Assembly (NCBI GenBank): GCA_964389365.1
Contig: CAYMDO010000011.1
Coordinates: 1-58,515 of the forward strand
Length of the DNA stretch: 58,515 bases
Source: UBA993 sp964389365
GTDB taxonomy: Bacteria > Bacillota > Dethiobacteria > DTU022
Direction of reading: 5' to 3'
Positions 34,410-42,490 of this stretch are shown here, piece by piece. The notes under the pieces are model-generated. The model worked only from the letters and a program-made list of their open reading frames with translations, was not told the DNA's origin and did no database searches. The translations under genes and the position numbers were made by a program. Each line of letters opens with the position of its first letter. The first letter of the stretch is position 1.

Positions 34410-36440
34410 TTAGCAGCCTGGCAGCAGGCTTTTCATCTCCTCACGGATATCATCAAGGCTGCTGTACCGCCACCTTGCGCCAAGGGCAGCTGCCAGATCA
34501 CAGATCAGGCGCCACCCTTCCCTAGTTTCTGGAGCAGGTTTGATCGCCATATTATTAAGGCGCATCTGGTTTGCAGAATTTATAAAAAGACCTTCCTGCG
34601 CTGCTGCCGTAGGGGTAGGGAAAAACAGGTCAACTGTAACTGAGCCTTCCGGATTGGCACTTGAAGCAACCACCGTATATGTGGACCCCGGAAGATCCGG
34701 TATATTATTTTTCCCAAAATACAGCAAGCCTTTAATTTCTCCTTTTTGTGAAGCCCCTGTTATTTGTGCCCGGTTTATTCCGGTTCCGCTATTCAGGGGT
34801 TTAAGGCCGGGACCAAATGCTGAAGCGCCGCCAAAATTAAGTATGCCGGCGGCATTTTGATAAGCAGAAAGCAACAGTAAGCGTTGTTCACCGCCGGCTA
34901 TTTGGCCGGCAGCTGCCGCCAGATTGATTAATGCATCAAGGCACAACTGATCAGCTTCCTCGAAAAAAGTGGGACAAACTACCGTGTAACTCTTTGGCAG
35001 TTGCATTAACCGGGCTACCTGATTGATTTTTTGCGGATCTTGCCTGCTGTTTGGTTGGCTGGCCGGCAGATCTTTGCTGCCGATTGCTGATTTTATGTCC
35101 TGCAGCAGTTCCGGGATTGAGCTGTAGCCGCCCTCAAAAATGATTTCCTGCCAGGCATTAAAAGATTCACCCCGTCGATCAACACCGATCAATGTTGTAT
35201 TGCTGTAGCGGCCTGCCCGCCGTAAAGCCATGTCTGCCACAGGATGGCTTTCTGCCAAACCGGAGCCAATAACCAATATTGAATCAGCTTTGCATAAATG
35301 GGCCATTGTTGGCCCGTATACACCGCAGCCTGTCAGTTCAACCGTCTTCAGATAAGCACAGGCCCAGGCTGGTTCGAGGCCGAGATCCAGGTTTGCGGTT
35401 TCAAATACCTGACGGGCTAATTTCTGTAGAAGATAAGCTTCTTCACAGCTGACCGATCCATCGGCAAGCACGGCAATAGCCTGTCCGCCGGGGTTATCCT
35501 GTTTAATCTTTGCAAATGCGGTGGCGGCCAGGTTGATTGCCGAGTTGTAGTCAATCTTTCCTGGCTCTGCCCCGGCACCTTTTTGCCAGATAAGAGGGTT
35601 GGTGGCAACAGCGGCGGCTACATCTTCAAATTTGCCGATTGAACATAGCCAGGCAACCCGATCGCCTTCACGCGGCACCGTATTTTTTATCAAACGGTTT
35701 CCATCAACCTGTCGCTCAAGATAACAACCGAGAGAACAACCAAAACAAACCCCCGGATAAGCTGTCAACTCCCACTCTCGCCCTCCAAAGGGACGCGTTT
35801 TTTCAGATAATGCAGCAACCGGGCAGGCATCAATGCACTGGCCGCAAAAAATACATCCCGCTTCTTCAAGAGTTACTTCATGGCCATCTCTCCATGGTAC
35901 GATCCTGGTATTGACGCCGCAGCCAATCATACTATATACAAAACGCCCCGCCCCACTGCCGCAAACCTTGATGCAGCGGCCGCAGAGTATACATTTTTCT
36001 TCATCGCGCACCAGTTCAGCCTTTTGCTCCCGGTTAGTTTTCGGTATACTACGTTCCAGCTGCACGGGCAGCCTTACCTGGTAACAGTAGGCTTTTTCCT
36101 GTAATTCGCAGCTACCGGTCCGGAAACAGGTCAGGCAATCCTTATACGGGTGGGTTGCCAGCGCCAATTCAATCATCTGCATGCGCATCTTTACCAACCG
36201 GGGGCTGTTTGTTGTGACAATCATTCCCCGGGCAACAGGATTATCACAGGAAGTAACCGGAAGCTCCAGGCCTTCAAGCTCGACTAGGCAAACACGGCAA
36301 TGACCAAGGGCGGAAAGCCTGGGATGGTAACATAGTGTAGGTATCTCGATCCCATTAGCCCTGGCAGCCTCCAGAATCGTCGCTTCCGGAGTGGCAAAAA
36401 TATTTTTTCCATCGATCTTTAATGTCAGCATATTAGACAT
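34410..36440 (-). CDS. NuoG/FdhA-like iron-sulfur molybdopterin-domain protein
   Basis: A 676-residue electron-transfer protein. In order: 2Fe-2S ferredoxin domain (CYHPRLSALGHCRVCLVE and a later Cys), a His-Cys3 [4Fe-4S] motif (HPYKDCLTCFRTGSCELQ), two [4Fe-4S] clusters (CILCGRCIKVC; CIFCGQCIDACP), a CFGCSLGC...C bis-MGD-type cluster motif, and a degenerate molybdopterin oxidoreductase domain ending GLFINSANQMRLNN. No Cys/Sec ligand for molybdenum is evident and the C-terminal dinucleotide-binding domain is missing, so it resembles NuoG rather than an active formate dehydrogenase. Overlaps the next upstream gene by 8 nt. Confidence 0.85.
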   Translation of the reverse strand: MSNMLTLKIDGKNIFATPEATILEAARANGIEIPTLCYHPRLSALGHCRVCLVELEGLELPVTSCDNPVARGMIVTTNSPRLVKMRMQMIELALATHPYKDCLTCFRTGSCELQEKAYCYQVRLPVQLERSIPKTNREQKAELVRDEEKCILCGRCIKVCGSGAGRFVYSMIGCGVNTRIVPWRDGHEVTLEEAGCIFCGQCIDACPVAALSEKTRPFGGREWELTAYPGVCFGCSLGCYLERQVDGNRLIKNTVPREGDRVAWLCSIGKFEDVAAAVATNPLIWQKGAGAEPGKIDYNSAINLAATAFAKIKQDNPGGQAIAVLADGSVSCEEAYLLQKLARQVFETANLDLGLEPAWACAYLKTVELTGCGVYGPTMAHLCKADSILVIGSGLAESHPVADMALRRAGRYSNTTLIGVDRRGESFNAWQEIIFEGGYSSIPELLQDIKSAIGSKDLPASQPNSRQDPQKINQVARLMQLPKSYTVVCPTFFEEADQLCLDALINLAAAAGQIAGGEQRLLLLSAYQNAAGILNFGGASAFGPGLKPLNSGTGINRAQITGASQKGEIKGLLYFGKNNIPDLPGSTYTVVASSANPEGSVTVDLFFPTPTAAAQEGLFINSANQMRLNNMAIKPAPETREGWRLICDLAAALGARWRYSSLDDIREEMKSLLPGC

Positions 36441-38427
36441 TTTTTGCCCTCCCCGTTTCGAGAACAGCCAGGCCCAGCCTCAGGCATTTAACACAACGGT
36501 CTGCCTCAGCAATAGCCACACCCGGCCCTGTAAAGCCTAAATCAGCTTCCTCAAAACCCGACACCCGCTGATTGACTGGCAAAACATCTTCTTCGAGGCG
36601 CCTTCGTGCGCCAATCATTTCCGGCACACATTCTGGGTTATAAACGCCTGCAGTTTCCAGGTACCTCTCAAAATAAAAGGATTGCCCGACTTCTGCCCGC
36701 CCACTACGAATATAAGCGTCAATCGCAGCCGCCGCCCGGTTGGCAGTGGCAAAAGCCTCAATTACTGTCCTTGCGCCTAAAACGGCATCCCCGCCGGCAA
36801 AAATACCTGCTGCGGCTGTTTCCATCGTGTTATCGTCAACCTCAATGGTTCCCCACCTGGATAGTTTAACAGCGCTTTTTTCATCCAAAAAGTCAAAATT
36901 GGCGACCTGCCCGATAGCGGGTATCACTGACTCGGCTTTTAAAATAAACTCAGAACCGTCAAGGGGAACCGGCTTTCTCCTGCCGCTGGCATCAGGTTCG
37001 CCTAGTTCCATCTTGATACACTCCATCCCGCTGACAGCCCCACCTTCTTCCAGAATACAAACCGGGTTAGCCAGCAAATAGAAATTAATGCCTTCTTCTT
37101 CTGCAGCCTTTATTTCAGCTGCATTCGCCGGCATTTCATTCCTGCTGCGACGGTAAACAAGGTTAACTTCTTTTGCCCCCAGGCGTACGGCCGAACGTGC
37201 ACAATCCATAGCCACATTACCGCCGCCAATAACCGATACCGAACCGCCCAGTTCGACTTTCTGGCCCAGGTTGATCCTCCTTAAAAACTCAACGCCGGGC
37301 ATAAAGCCCTGATAACAGGCTTCTTCACCCTCACAACCCATCTTGGCGCTCTCATGCAAACCGTTTGCGATAAAGATCGCCTTAAACCCTGCCTGCCAGA
37401 TCTGGCCAATAGTTATATCGCTGCCTACACGGGTGTTGCAGATGATATCGACACCCATCCTGCGTACCAGGTCAATCTCGTAATTTAAGATATCGCGCGG
37501 CAGGCGGTAACTGGGAATCCCCACAGCCAGCATGCCGCCGGCAACTGATAGAGCCTCATAGACCGTAACGCCATAGCCTTTACGGGCCAGCTGGTAAGCG
37601 GCGTTGAGGCCGGCCGGTCCGGCACCGACGATTGCCACACGATCCTTAGCATTATTCAAAGCCGGTTTCTCCAGCGGTTGATCATAACCGTTACGTAAGC
37701 CAAAATCGGCTACGAACCTTTTCGAAAGCCGGATGGAAAGAGCTTGATCAACAGGCTGTCGGTTACAGTTTGACTCACAGGGGTGAACACAAACCCGGCC
37801 CAGGGTGCCGACAAAAGGCGTTTTCTCCCGGTTGATGGCCAGCGCCTCTTCATAGTTGCCTTCCTTGATCGATTCAAGGTAACCGGGTATATTGATATGG
37901 GCAGGACAACCATTACGGCATGGCGCTGTTGATACAGCTTCAAAAATATCTGCAGGCGGTGATGCTATTCGTGATATCTTATCGCCGTTGATAAGGGCTA
38001 AAAACTGATCCCTAAAATACTGCAGGGCATCTTTCAGAGGTTGTGGCGAAGATAACCCCAACTCGCAAAGCGAACCGGTAGCTACCAGTTCAGTAATTTC
38101 CTCCAGGAATTCAAGGTCGCTCTCTTTTCCTTCACCGCTAAGAATGATTTCAAGCCGGTCGCTGATCACTTTACTGCCGGCCCGGCAGGGTACACAGCGC
38201 CCACAGGATTCTTTTTGCATCCTGCTATAAAAAGCGGCAAGTGCAGGGACCAGTTCAAGATCAGGATCATTTACCACCAGCCCGGCCCAGCCGATAAAAG
38301 CTTTTACCGTTTTGTCGCCCATCTGATCGGGAAGTTTAAGCTCTTTTAATTCTTTGCGTTCTTCGGCGGCCTTCAGCCGCTCATCAATAATTTGTCCGTT
38401 CCAACTGCTAAAAAAAACCCTGGTCAT
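36433..38427 (-). CDS. NuoF C-terminal [4Fe-4S] domain fused to GltD-like FAD/NAD(P) oxidoreductase
   Basis: A 664-residue fusion. The N-terminal ~150 residues hold the NuoF iron-sulfur motif ESCGRCVPCRAGSK with a following Cys (GSLCELG). The rest is a glutamate-synthase small-subunit-like flavoprotein: two [4Fe-4S]-type cysteine groups (CRNGCPAHINI, CVHPCESNC), FAD site VAIVGAGPAGLNAAYQLA, NAD(P) site VSVIGGGNVAMDCARSA and the FAGGDAVLGARTVIEA motif. No FMN/NADH-binding NuoF core is present. With the adjacent NuoG-like subunit it probably moves electrons between NAD(P)H and an iron-sulfur partner; the acceptor is unknown. Proximity to folD-fchA hints at one-carbon metabolism. Confidence 0.83.
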   Translation of the reverse strand: MTRVFFSSWNGQIIDERLKAAEERKELKELKLPDQMGDKTVKAFIGWAGLVVNDPDLELVPALAAFYSRMQKESCGRCVPCRAGSKVISDRLEIILSGEGKESDLEFLEEITELVATGSLCELGLSSPQPLKDALQYFRDQFLALINGDKISRIASPPADIFEAVSTAPCRNGCPAHINIPGYLESIKEGNYEEALAINREKTPFVGTLGRVCVHPCESNCNRQPVDQALSIRLSKRFVADFGLRNGYDQPLEKPALNNAKDRVAIVGAGPAGLNAAYQLARKGYGVTVYEALSVAGGMLAVGIPSYRLPRDILNYEIDLVRRMGVDIICNTRVGSDITIGQIWQAGFKAIFIANGLHESAKMGCEGEEACYQGFMPGVEFLRRINLGQKVELGGSVSVIGGGNVAMDCARSAVRLGAKEVNLVYRRSRNEMPANAAEIKAAEEEGINFYLLANPVCILEEGGAVSGMECIKMELGEPDASGRRKPVPLDGSEFILKAESVIPAIGQVANFDFLDEKSAVKLSRWGTIEVDDNTMETAAAGIFAGGDAVLGARTVIEAFATANRAAAAIDAYIRSGRAEVGQSFYFERYLETAGVYNPECVPEMIGARRRLEEDVLPVNQRVSGFEEADLGFTGPGVAIAEADRCVKCLRLGLAVLETGRAKNV

Positions 38428-38555
38428 TTATACCTCTCTTTTCGTCTTGATCTACAGCTATTGAACCAAACATTATATACGATCAGATGTTACGGCTATA
38501 TATTTCGTGCCGGATAGTAAACTTCTTCATTACTGGCTGGAATTCCTTTTAAGTT

Positions 38556-39560
38556 TCAGATAAAAGGCAGATCAACCCCGGCTTGTATTTTTTGCCGCAG
38601 GCGGCGGCAGGCAGTAACCGCCTGCCCGACTGCATTGTCACCCCCATGCCGTCGTTCTGCAAAATAAACAGCCTTTCCTTTGAAAAAGCTGCTGATTCTA
38701 TTCCTGATGAACGAATTGGCACTAACTCCGCCAACAACCAGCAGGCCTGTATAACCTTGTGTATCGTTCCAGGCACCGGAAACTGCAAGGTTGAACGAAT
38801 CGGCAATGCAGATTTCAACAGCCCTGGCCAGATTTTCCGGAGGGCATCCTCGTTTCAGCAACCTTTCGGCTTCGCTTGCCGGACCTGAAAAACTTATCTC
38901 GACACCTTTAACCGCCTGCGGCAGCCTTGGTAGTTTACCTGCCGATTTGCAGGCCAGTGACTCTAAATGCGGGCCGGCCGGGAATGGCAAATTCATCCCG
39001 GAACCGATGCGATCGATAAACTGCCCGGCATTAAGATCGGCTGTCCCGCCAATAAATGCGGTTCTCAACCATCCTGATTCGACTTCTTCGGCGGAGAGGA
39101 TTTCGGTGGTACCACCCGAAGCCTGCACAACCAGGTACAAGCCATTCCCGGCGGCAGCCGACCAGAGTCCGGCCATAATATGGCCTTCCTGATGTGAGCT
39201 GTAAAAATAATCAAGGCCCATGGTCTGCGCCAAAAACAAACCAAAGGACTCGCCAACTTTAAAAACTGGCATATATGAGTGCTCGAGGGGGCGGGGACGA
39301 TCGGAAACTGAAACTGCCCTTATCTGATCCGGTTTTGATTCAGTACGCCATTCAGACCAGAGCAGGGGAACGTTACGGATATGTGCAAAAACCGCTTCTG
39401 ACTGCCTCAGCCCCAGCTGGCCTTCTTTTACGGGAATGGGAATACGCCGCTCGTAGATCAAGTTTTCATCTTGATCGACAAGGGCCAGGGAAGTTGTATA
39501 AGCCGAAGTATCAAGGCCGAGACAGAAATATTTCTCACTCTTCCTGTTCAAGCAGCTCAC
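38556..39560 (-). CDS. TsaD/Kae1-like protein (paralogue found near nusB)
   Basis: A 334-residue ASKHA-fold protein related to the tRNA threonylcarbamoyladenosine transferase TsaD: CLGLDTSAYTTSLALVD, the metal-binding motif HQEGHIMAG, VQASGGTTEIL and VVGGVSANSFIRNRI. It differs from canonical TsaD, which has HxxxH with other flanks and lacks this KVGESFG segment. Such paralogues beside nusB are common in Clostridia and their exact role is unclear. The first start (GTG 39560) overlaps nusB by 26 nt; the TTG at 39551 has a better placed AGGTGA. Confidence 0.78.
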   Translation of the reverse strand: MSCLNRKSEKYFCLGLDTSAYTTSLALVDQDENLIYERRIPIPVKEGQLGLRQSEAVFAHIRNVPLLWSEWRTESKPDQIRAVSVSDRPRPLEHSYMPVFKVGESFGLFLAQTMGLDYFYSSHQEGHIMAGLWSAAAGNGLYLVVQASGGTTEILSAEEVESGWLRTAFIGGTADLNAGQFIDRIGSGMNLPFPAGPHLESLACKSAGKLPRLPQAVKGVEISFSGPASEAERLLKRGCPPENLARAVEICIADSFNLAVSGAWNDTQGYTGLLVVGGVSANSFIRNRISSFFKGKAVYFAERRHGGDNAVGQAVTACRRLRQKIQAGVDLPFI

Positions 39561-39951
39561 CTGCTGACCGGTCCAGAACTCCGTTAATAAAACCTACCGC
39601 TTCCCCGATGCTGCCGTATTTTTTAGCCAGTTCAAGCGCTTCGTTAATCGATACTGCATGATGGATATCGGGCCGGTAAAGAATTTCATACAAACCCAGC
39701 CTCAACAGGTTGCGATCAACGGCAGATAAACGATTCAGTTCCCATCTAACCAAATGTTTCGCAATTATACTGTCAAGTTGCTCAAGTTTATCCAGGGTAC
39801 CGGTTACCAGTTCGCTGATAAACAGTTCGTCAGCATTGCCGATGTTGTAGCCCTCCTTTGCACGACGGAGAGCCTGTTCGGCACGGCATTTACCAATATC
39901 GACCTGAAAAAGAGCTTTAAAAGCTAATTCTCTTGCCAGACGACGGGACAC
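39535..39951 (-). CDS. nusB: transcription antitermination protein NusB
   Basis: All-helical RNA-binding factor of rRNA antitermination, 138 residues: MSRRLARELAFKALFQVD at the start and LLRLGLYEILYRPDIHHAVSINEALELAKKYG (split at PDIH) with the final GFINGVLD. GTG start with GGAGG ten bases upstream. Between the alkaline-shock genes and the TsaD-like gene. Confidence 0.95.
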   Translation of the reverse strand: MSRRLARELAFKALFQVDIGKCRAEQALRRAKEGYNIGNADELFISELVTGTLDKLEQLDSIIAKHLVRWELNRLSAVDRNLLRLGLYEILYRPDIHHAVSINEALELAKKYGSIGEAVGFINGVLDRSAGELLEQEE

Positions 39952-40032
39952 TAATTTACTACCTCCGCTATTACGGATCTGATCAATACAACAGCTTTTC
40001 CCGCCGCGGGAAAAACCAGCTCGATACCGTTG

Positions 40033-40260
40033 TTATTCAGATTTAAAGAAGCGATCCAGGAGGCGGCTGAGTCCCGGCCCTACATCCAACCGCCATCCAA
40101 GTATCAACCCGACCCCGAGGCAGAGAAATACAAAAACGCCTACCCAAAAACCGTGATTGATCACCAACAAGGCAAAGATCAGCCCGAGCAAAGCGCCGGT
40201 AATTTTACCCCAGTTTTTGCTGAGCAAAGTCCACCAGTTTAGGTTGGTCATCCTTACCAC
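40033..40260 (-). CDS. small integral membrane protein, DUF2273 family
   Basis: 75 residues with two membrane segments (ITGALLGLIFALLVINHGFW; VGVFVFLCLGVGLILGWRLD) and a charged C-terminus, matching the DUF2273 proteins that accompany asp23 and amaP. The real start may be MTNLNWW three codons in. Function: probably membrane anchoring or partner of the Asp23 proteins; unproven. Confidence 0.88.
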   Translation of the reverse strand: MVRMTNLNWWTLLSKNWGKITGALLGLIFALLVINHGFWVGVFVFLCLGVGLILGWRLDVGPGLSRLLDRFFKSE

Positions 40261-40284
40261 ACTCCATTTCCAAGATTTCGGTGA

Positions 40285-40821
40285 TTACCTGTTTACCGCC
40301 TGGTCCATTACGATATTATCAACGGTAACTTCAACTTCTCTGACCGTCATTCCGGTAGTCGATTCAAGGCACTCCTTTATCTTTGCCTGCAAAGCGCCTA
40401 TCAAATCAGGTAGGGTTACATCTGGCATAGCCCTGACTTTGATCTTTACCAGCAGGCCATCAGCAGTATATGTAACATACCGGCTGACATCTTTGATACC
40501 CTGGGTTTGCTGGATTACCCTGAGCACCATATTCTCGATAGCCGCAATTGTGATCATTACAGCCCCGAATTCGTTACTTTTAAGCATGGCTTTTTTTGAC
40601 TTCTTTGTGGCCGAGCGAAAACCGAGCGAAAGAAAGATCAGGGCCAGGAGCAACATCACCGAGCCGGAAAAAAGGAGCATGGTTTCGTCAACCCAGGCCG
40701 GCAGCGGCACTGCCAGGCCAGGCAGAAGATTAAAATTGAGTGCCGCAAGAAACAGGGCAGCCCCAACCAGCAGCAATCCCAGGAATACCGAGATTACTTT
40801 CATTACAGCTTTCATGTTCAA
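40285..40821 (-). CDS. amaP: alkaline shock response membrane anchor protein AmaP
   Basis: 178 residues with two N-terminal membrane segments (VISVFLGLLLVGAALFLAAL; LLFSGSVMLLLALIFLSLGF) and a cytoplasmic Asp23-like domain containing YVTYTADGLLVKIKVRAMPDV. In Staphylococcus AmaP anchors Asp23 at the membrane. Operon order asp23-amaP-DUF2273-nusB is conserved. Confidence 0.9.
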   Translation of the reverse strand: MNMKAVMKVISVFLGLLLVGAALFLAALNFNLLPGLAVPLPAWVDETMLLFSGSVMLLLALIFLSLGFRSATKKSKKAMLKSNEFGAVMITIAAIENMVLRVIQQTQGIKDVSRYVTYTADGLLVKIKVRAMPDVTLPDLIGALQAKIKECLESTTGMTVREVEVTVDNIVMDQAVNR

Positions 40822-40903
40822 TCCCCTTCCAATATGGGTTCGATTCAGGCTTGCTTTGCTTCTTGAACAGGTTTATTTATAATACATTTACAATGCGGCG
40901 GAA

Positions 40904-41332
40904 TTAGGGTGCTGTCTCATCCGCAGCCTGCCCGGAAACCTCAACTGCCTTCGCCTCTTGACTTTCTTTCTGCGGGAACTGAACTCCCTGAACATGGATA
41001 TTAACACTGCTGACAATCAAGCCGGTCATCGTTTCAATAGCCTTTTTTACGCTCTCCTGGATATCCCAGGCTACATCGGGAATCCGTTCGCCATACTTAA
41101 CGGTAATATATAAATCGACTTTTGCTTCCTCGATCCCAACCTCGACCTTGACGCCTTTTGAAAAACTTTTTCGGCCGAGAACTTCAGAGATACCGCCGGC
41201 CAAACCGCCGCTCATTGAGGCAACACCTTCAACTTCAGTTGCGGCTAAACCGGCAATTATCGAAACTACTTCATCGGCAATTTTTACGGTACCCAGTTCT
41301 GATGGCAGGGGACGGCCTTCTGTTTTAGCCAT
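40904..41332 (-). CDS. asp23: Asp23/Gls24 family envelope stress response protein
   Basis: 142 residues from the preferred start MAKTEGRPLPSELG, which has AAAGGAGG nine bases upstream; the frame continues to 41473 without an SD. Core motif VKIADEVVSIIAGLAATEVEGVASM and VDLYITVKYGERIPDVAWDIQ. In sporulating relatives the spoIIIA operon lies between this gene and efp; here only a CD1247-like gene is found. Confidence 0.93.
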   Translation of the reverse strand: MAKTEGRPLPSELGTVKIADEVVSIIAGLAATEVEGVASMSGGLAGGISEVLGRKSFSKGVKVEVGIEEAKVDLYITVKYGERIPDVAWDIQESVKKAIETMTGLIVSSVNIHVQGVQFPQKESQEAKAVEVSGQAADETAP

Positions 41333-41429
41333 TTTGCAGCCTCCTTTAAATAATTCATTTGCAGCAACACTTAACTGTTTTTCAACAAACAGCATAACCC
41401 GGGCCGCGCTGCAATTTACAGCGAAATTT

Positions 41430-41876
41430 CTACTCTTCTTCCTCCGGCGCTTCTTCCCATTCCTCGTCGTCAACCAGCACCGCTTCGCCGCAGCCTGGGC
41501 AGATAACTTCGATTGCCTCTTCCTGATCCAGGAGATCTTCGTCTACTACAACAATTTCCCGGCAGTTCGGGCACTCGATTGAAAAACCGCCTTCGAACTC
41601 ATCGTCATCAAAATCGTAGTCACATTCTTCGTCGTCATCATCATCTTCATCTTCATAAAAATCATCTTCAAGCTCGGTCAGATCGTCATCAAGTGCTTCC
41701 GTATATTCTAAAAGCTCTTCATAATCTACACGCAACTGCTCCAGCTCTTCCGTAATCCCTTCCAGAAGGCCGATCATTTTCTGCAGGACTTTCTGTTCCT
41801 TCGTTTCCTCGCCCAATTCCAAGCCGTCGGATAAACCCCTCAAATACGATACGCGTGCTTTAAGCTCTTCAGTCAT
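41430..41876 (-). CDS. CD1247-like acidic protein with C-terminal zinc ribbon
   Basis: 148 residues: an N-terminal helical domain (MTEELKARVSYLRGLSDGLEL, typical of CD1247 N-terminal domains), a run of about 25 mostly Asp/Glu residues in the middle, and a two-CxxC zinc ribbon (CPNCREIV and CPGCGEAV) followed by another acidic tail. The calculated charge must be extremely negative. Commonly placed between efp and the spoIIIA/asp23 genes in Clostridia; function unknown. Confidence 0.8.
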   Translation of the reverse strand: MTEELKARVSYLRGLSDGLELGEETKEQKVLQKMIGLLEGITEELEQLRVDYEELLEYTEALDDDLTELEDDFYEDEDDDDDEECDYDFDDDEFEGGFSIECPNCREIVVVDEDLLDQEEAIEVICPGCGEAVLVDDEEWEEAPEEEE

Positions 41877-41905
41877 CTCTACCGCTCCTCATTATTAAAT
41901 ATTGA

Positions 41906-42469
41906 TCAGGCTCTTTCAATATAGTTTCCGGTCCTTGTGTCAATCCGCAGCAGATCACCCTCATTGATAAATAATGGAACCTGCACCACCAGGCCGGTTT
42001 CCATTTTTGCCGGTTTTGATGCGCCGGAAGCAGTATCTCCCTTTACGCCGGGCTCGGTTTCAGCTACTGCCAGGGTAACCGTAAGCGGAATATCAACCCC
42101 GACAATCTCTTCCTTGTATAAAGCCACAGTCAGCCGATCGTTTTCCTTTAAATACTTTACATTACCTCCAAGTTGTACTTCGGTGAGCGTGAGCTGCTCG
42201 TAGCTCTCCATGTCCATGATGTGGAATAAATCATCTTCCCGGTAAAGATACTCCATCTCTTTGCGTTCCAGGTGAGCGCGCCCCACTTTTTCGCCGGCGC
42301 GGAATGTTTTGTCGGTAATGGCACCGGTTCGCATGTTTTTCAGCTTGGAGCGAACAAATGCCGCTCCCTTACCCGGTTTTACGTGCTGAAACTCAAGGAC
42401 ATTATAAATATCGCCTTCGTACTCAATCGTAATCCCGGTGTGGAATTCATTAGTGGATATCACTTTCAA
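41906..42469 (-). CDS. efp: elongation factor P
   Basis: Rescues ribosomes stalled at polyproline. The 187 residues have the KOW-like domain I with the tip loop HVKPGKGAAFVR, the signature KENDRLTVALYKEEIVGVDIP (split at YKEEI) in domain II, and the C-terminal TRTGNYIERA. No modification enzyme is seen nearby. Follows pepP after 21 nt. Confidence 0.97.
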   Translation of the reverse strand: MKVISTNEFHTGITIEYEGDIYNVLEFQHVKPGKGAAFVRSKLKNMRTGAITDKTFRAGEKVGRAHLERKEMEYLYREDDLFHIMDMESYEQLTLTEVQLGGNVKYLKENDRLTVALYKEEIVGVDIPLTVTLAVAETEPGVKGDTASGASKPAKMETGLVVQVPLFINEGDLLRIDTRTGNYIERA

Positions 42470-42490
42470 CCCCTGCCTTTCATAAGCATC

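Noticed and set aside
34410..36440. Annotation as catalytic formate dehydrogenase alpha subunit
   Set aside because: No Cys/Sec metal ligand and no C-terminal molybdopterin dinucleotide-binding domain can be seen; NuoG-like is safer.
38472..38500. Perfect TATAAT upstream of the NuoF/GltD gene on the minus strand
   Set aside because: No -35 hexamer at 16-18 nt spacing; left out as a promoter.
39955..40032. Palindrome TTTTCCCG/CGGGAAAA and a coding-like frame between DUF2273 and nusB
   Set aside because: No start codon fits the frame and there is no T-run to make the palindrome a terminator.
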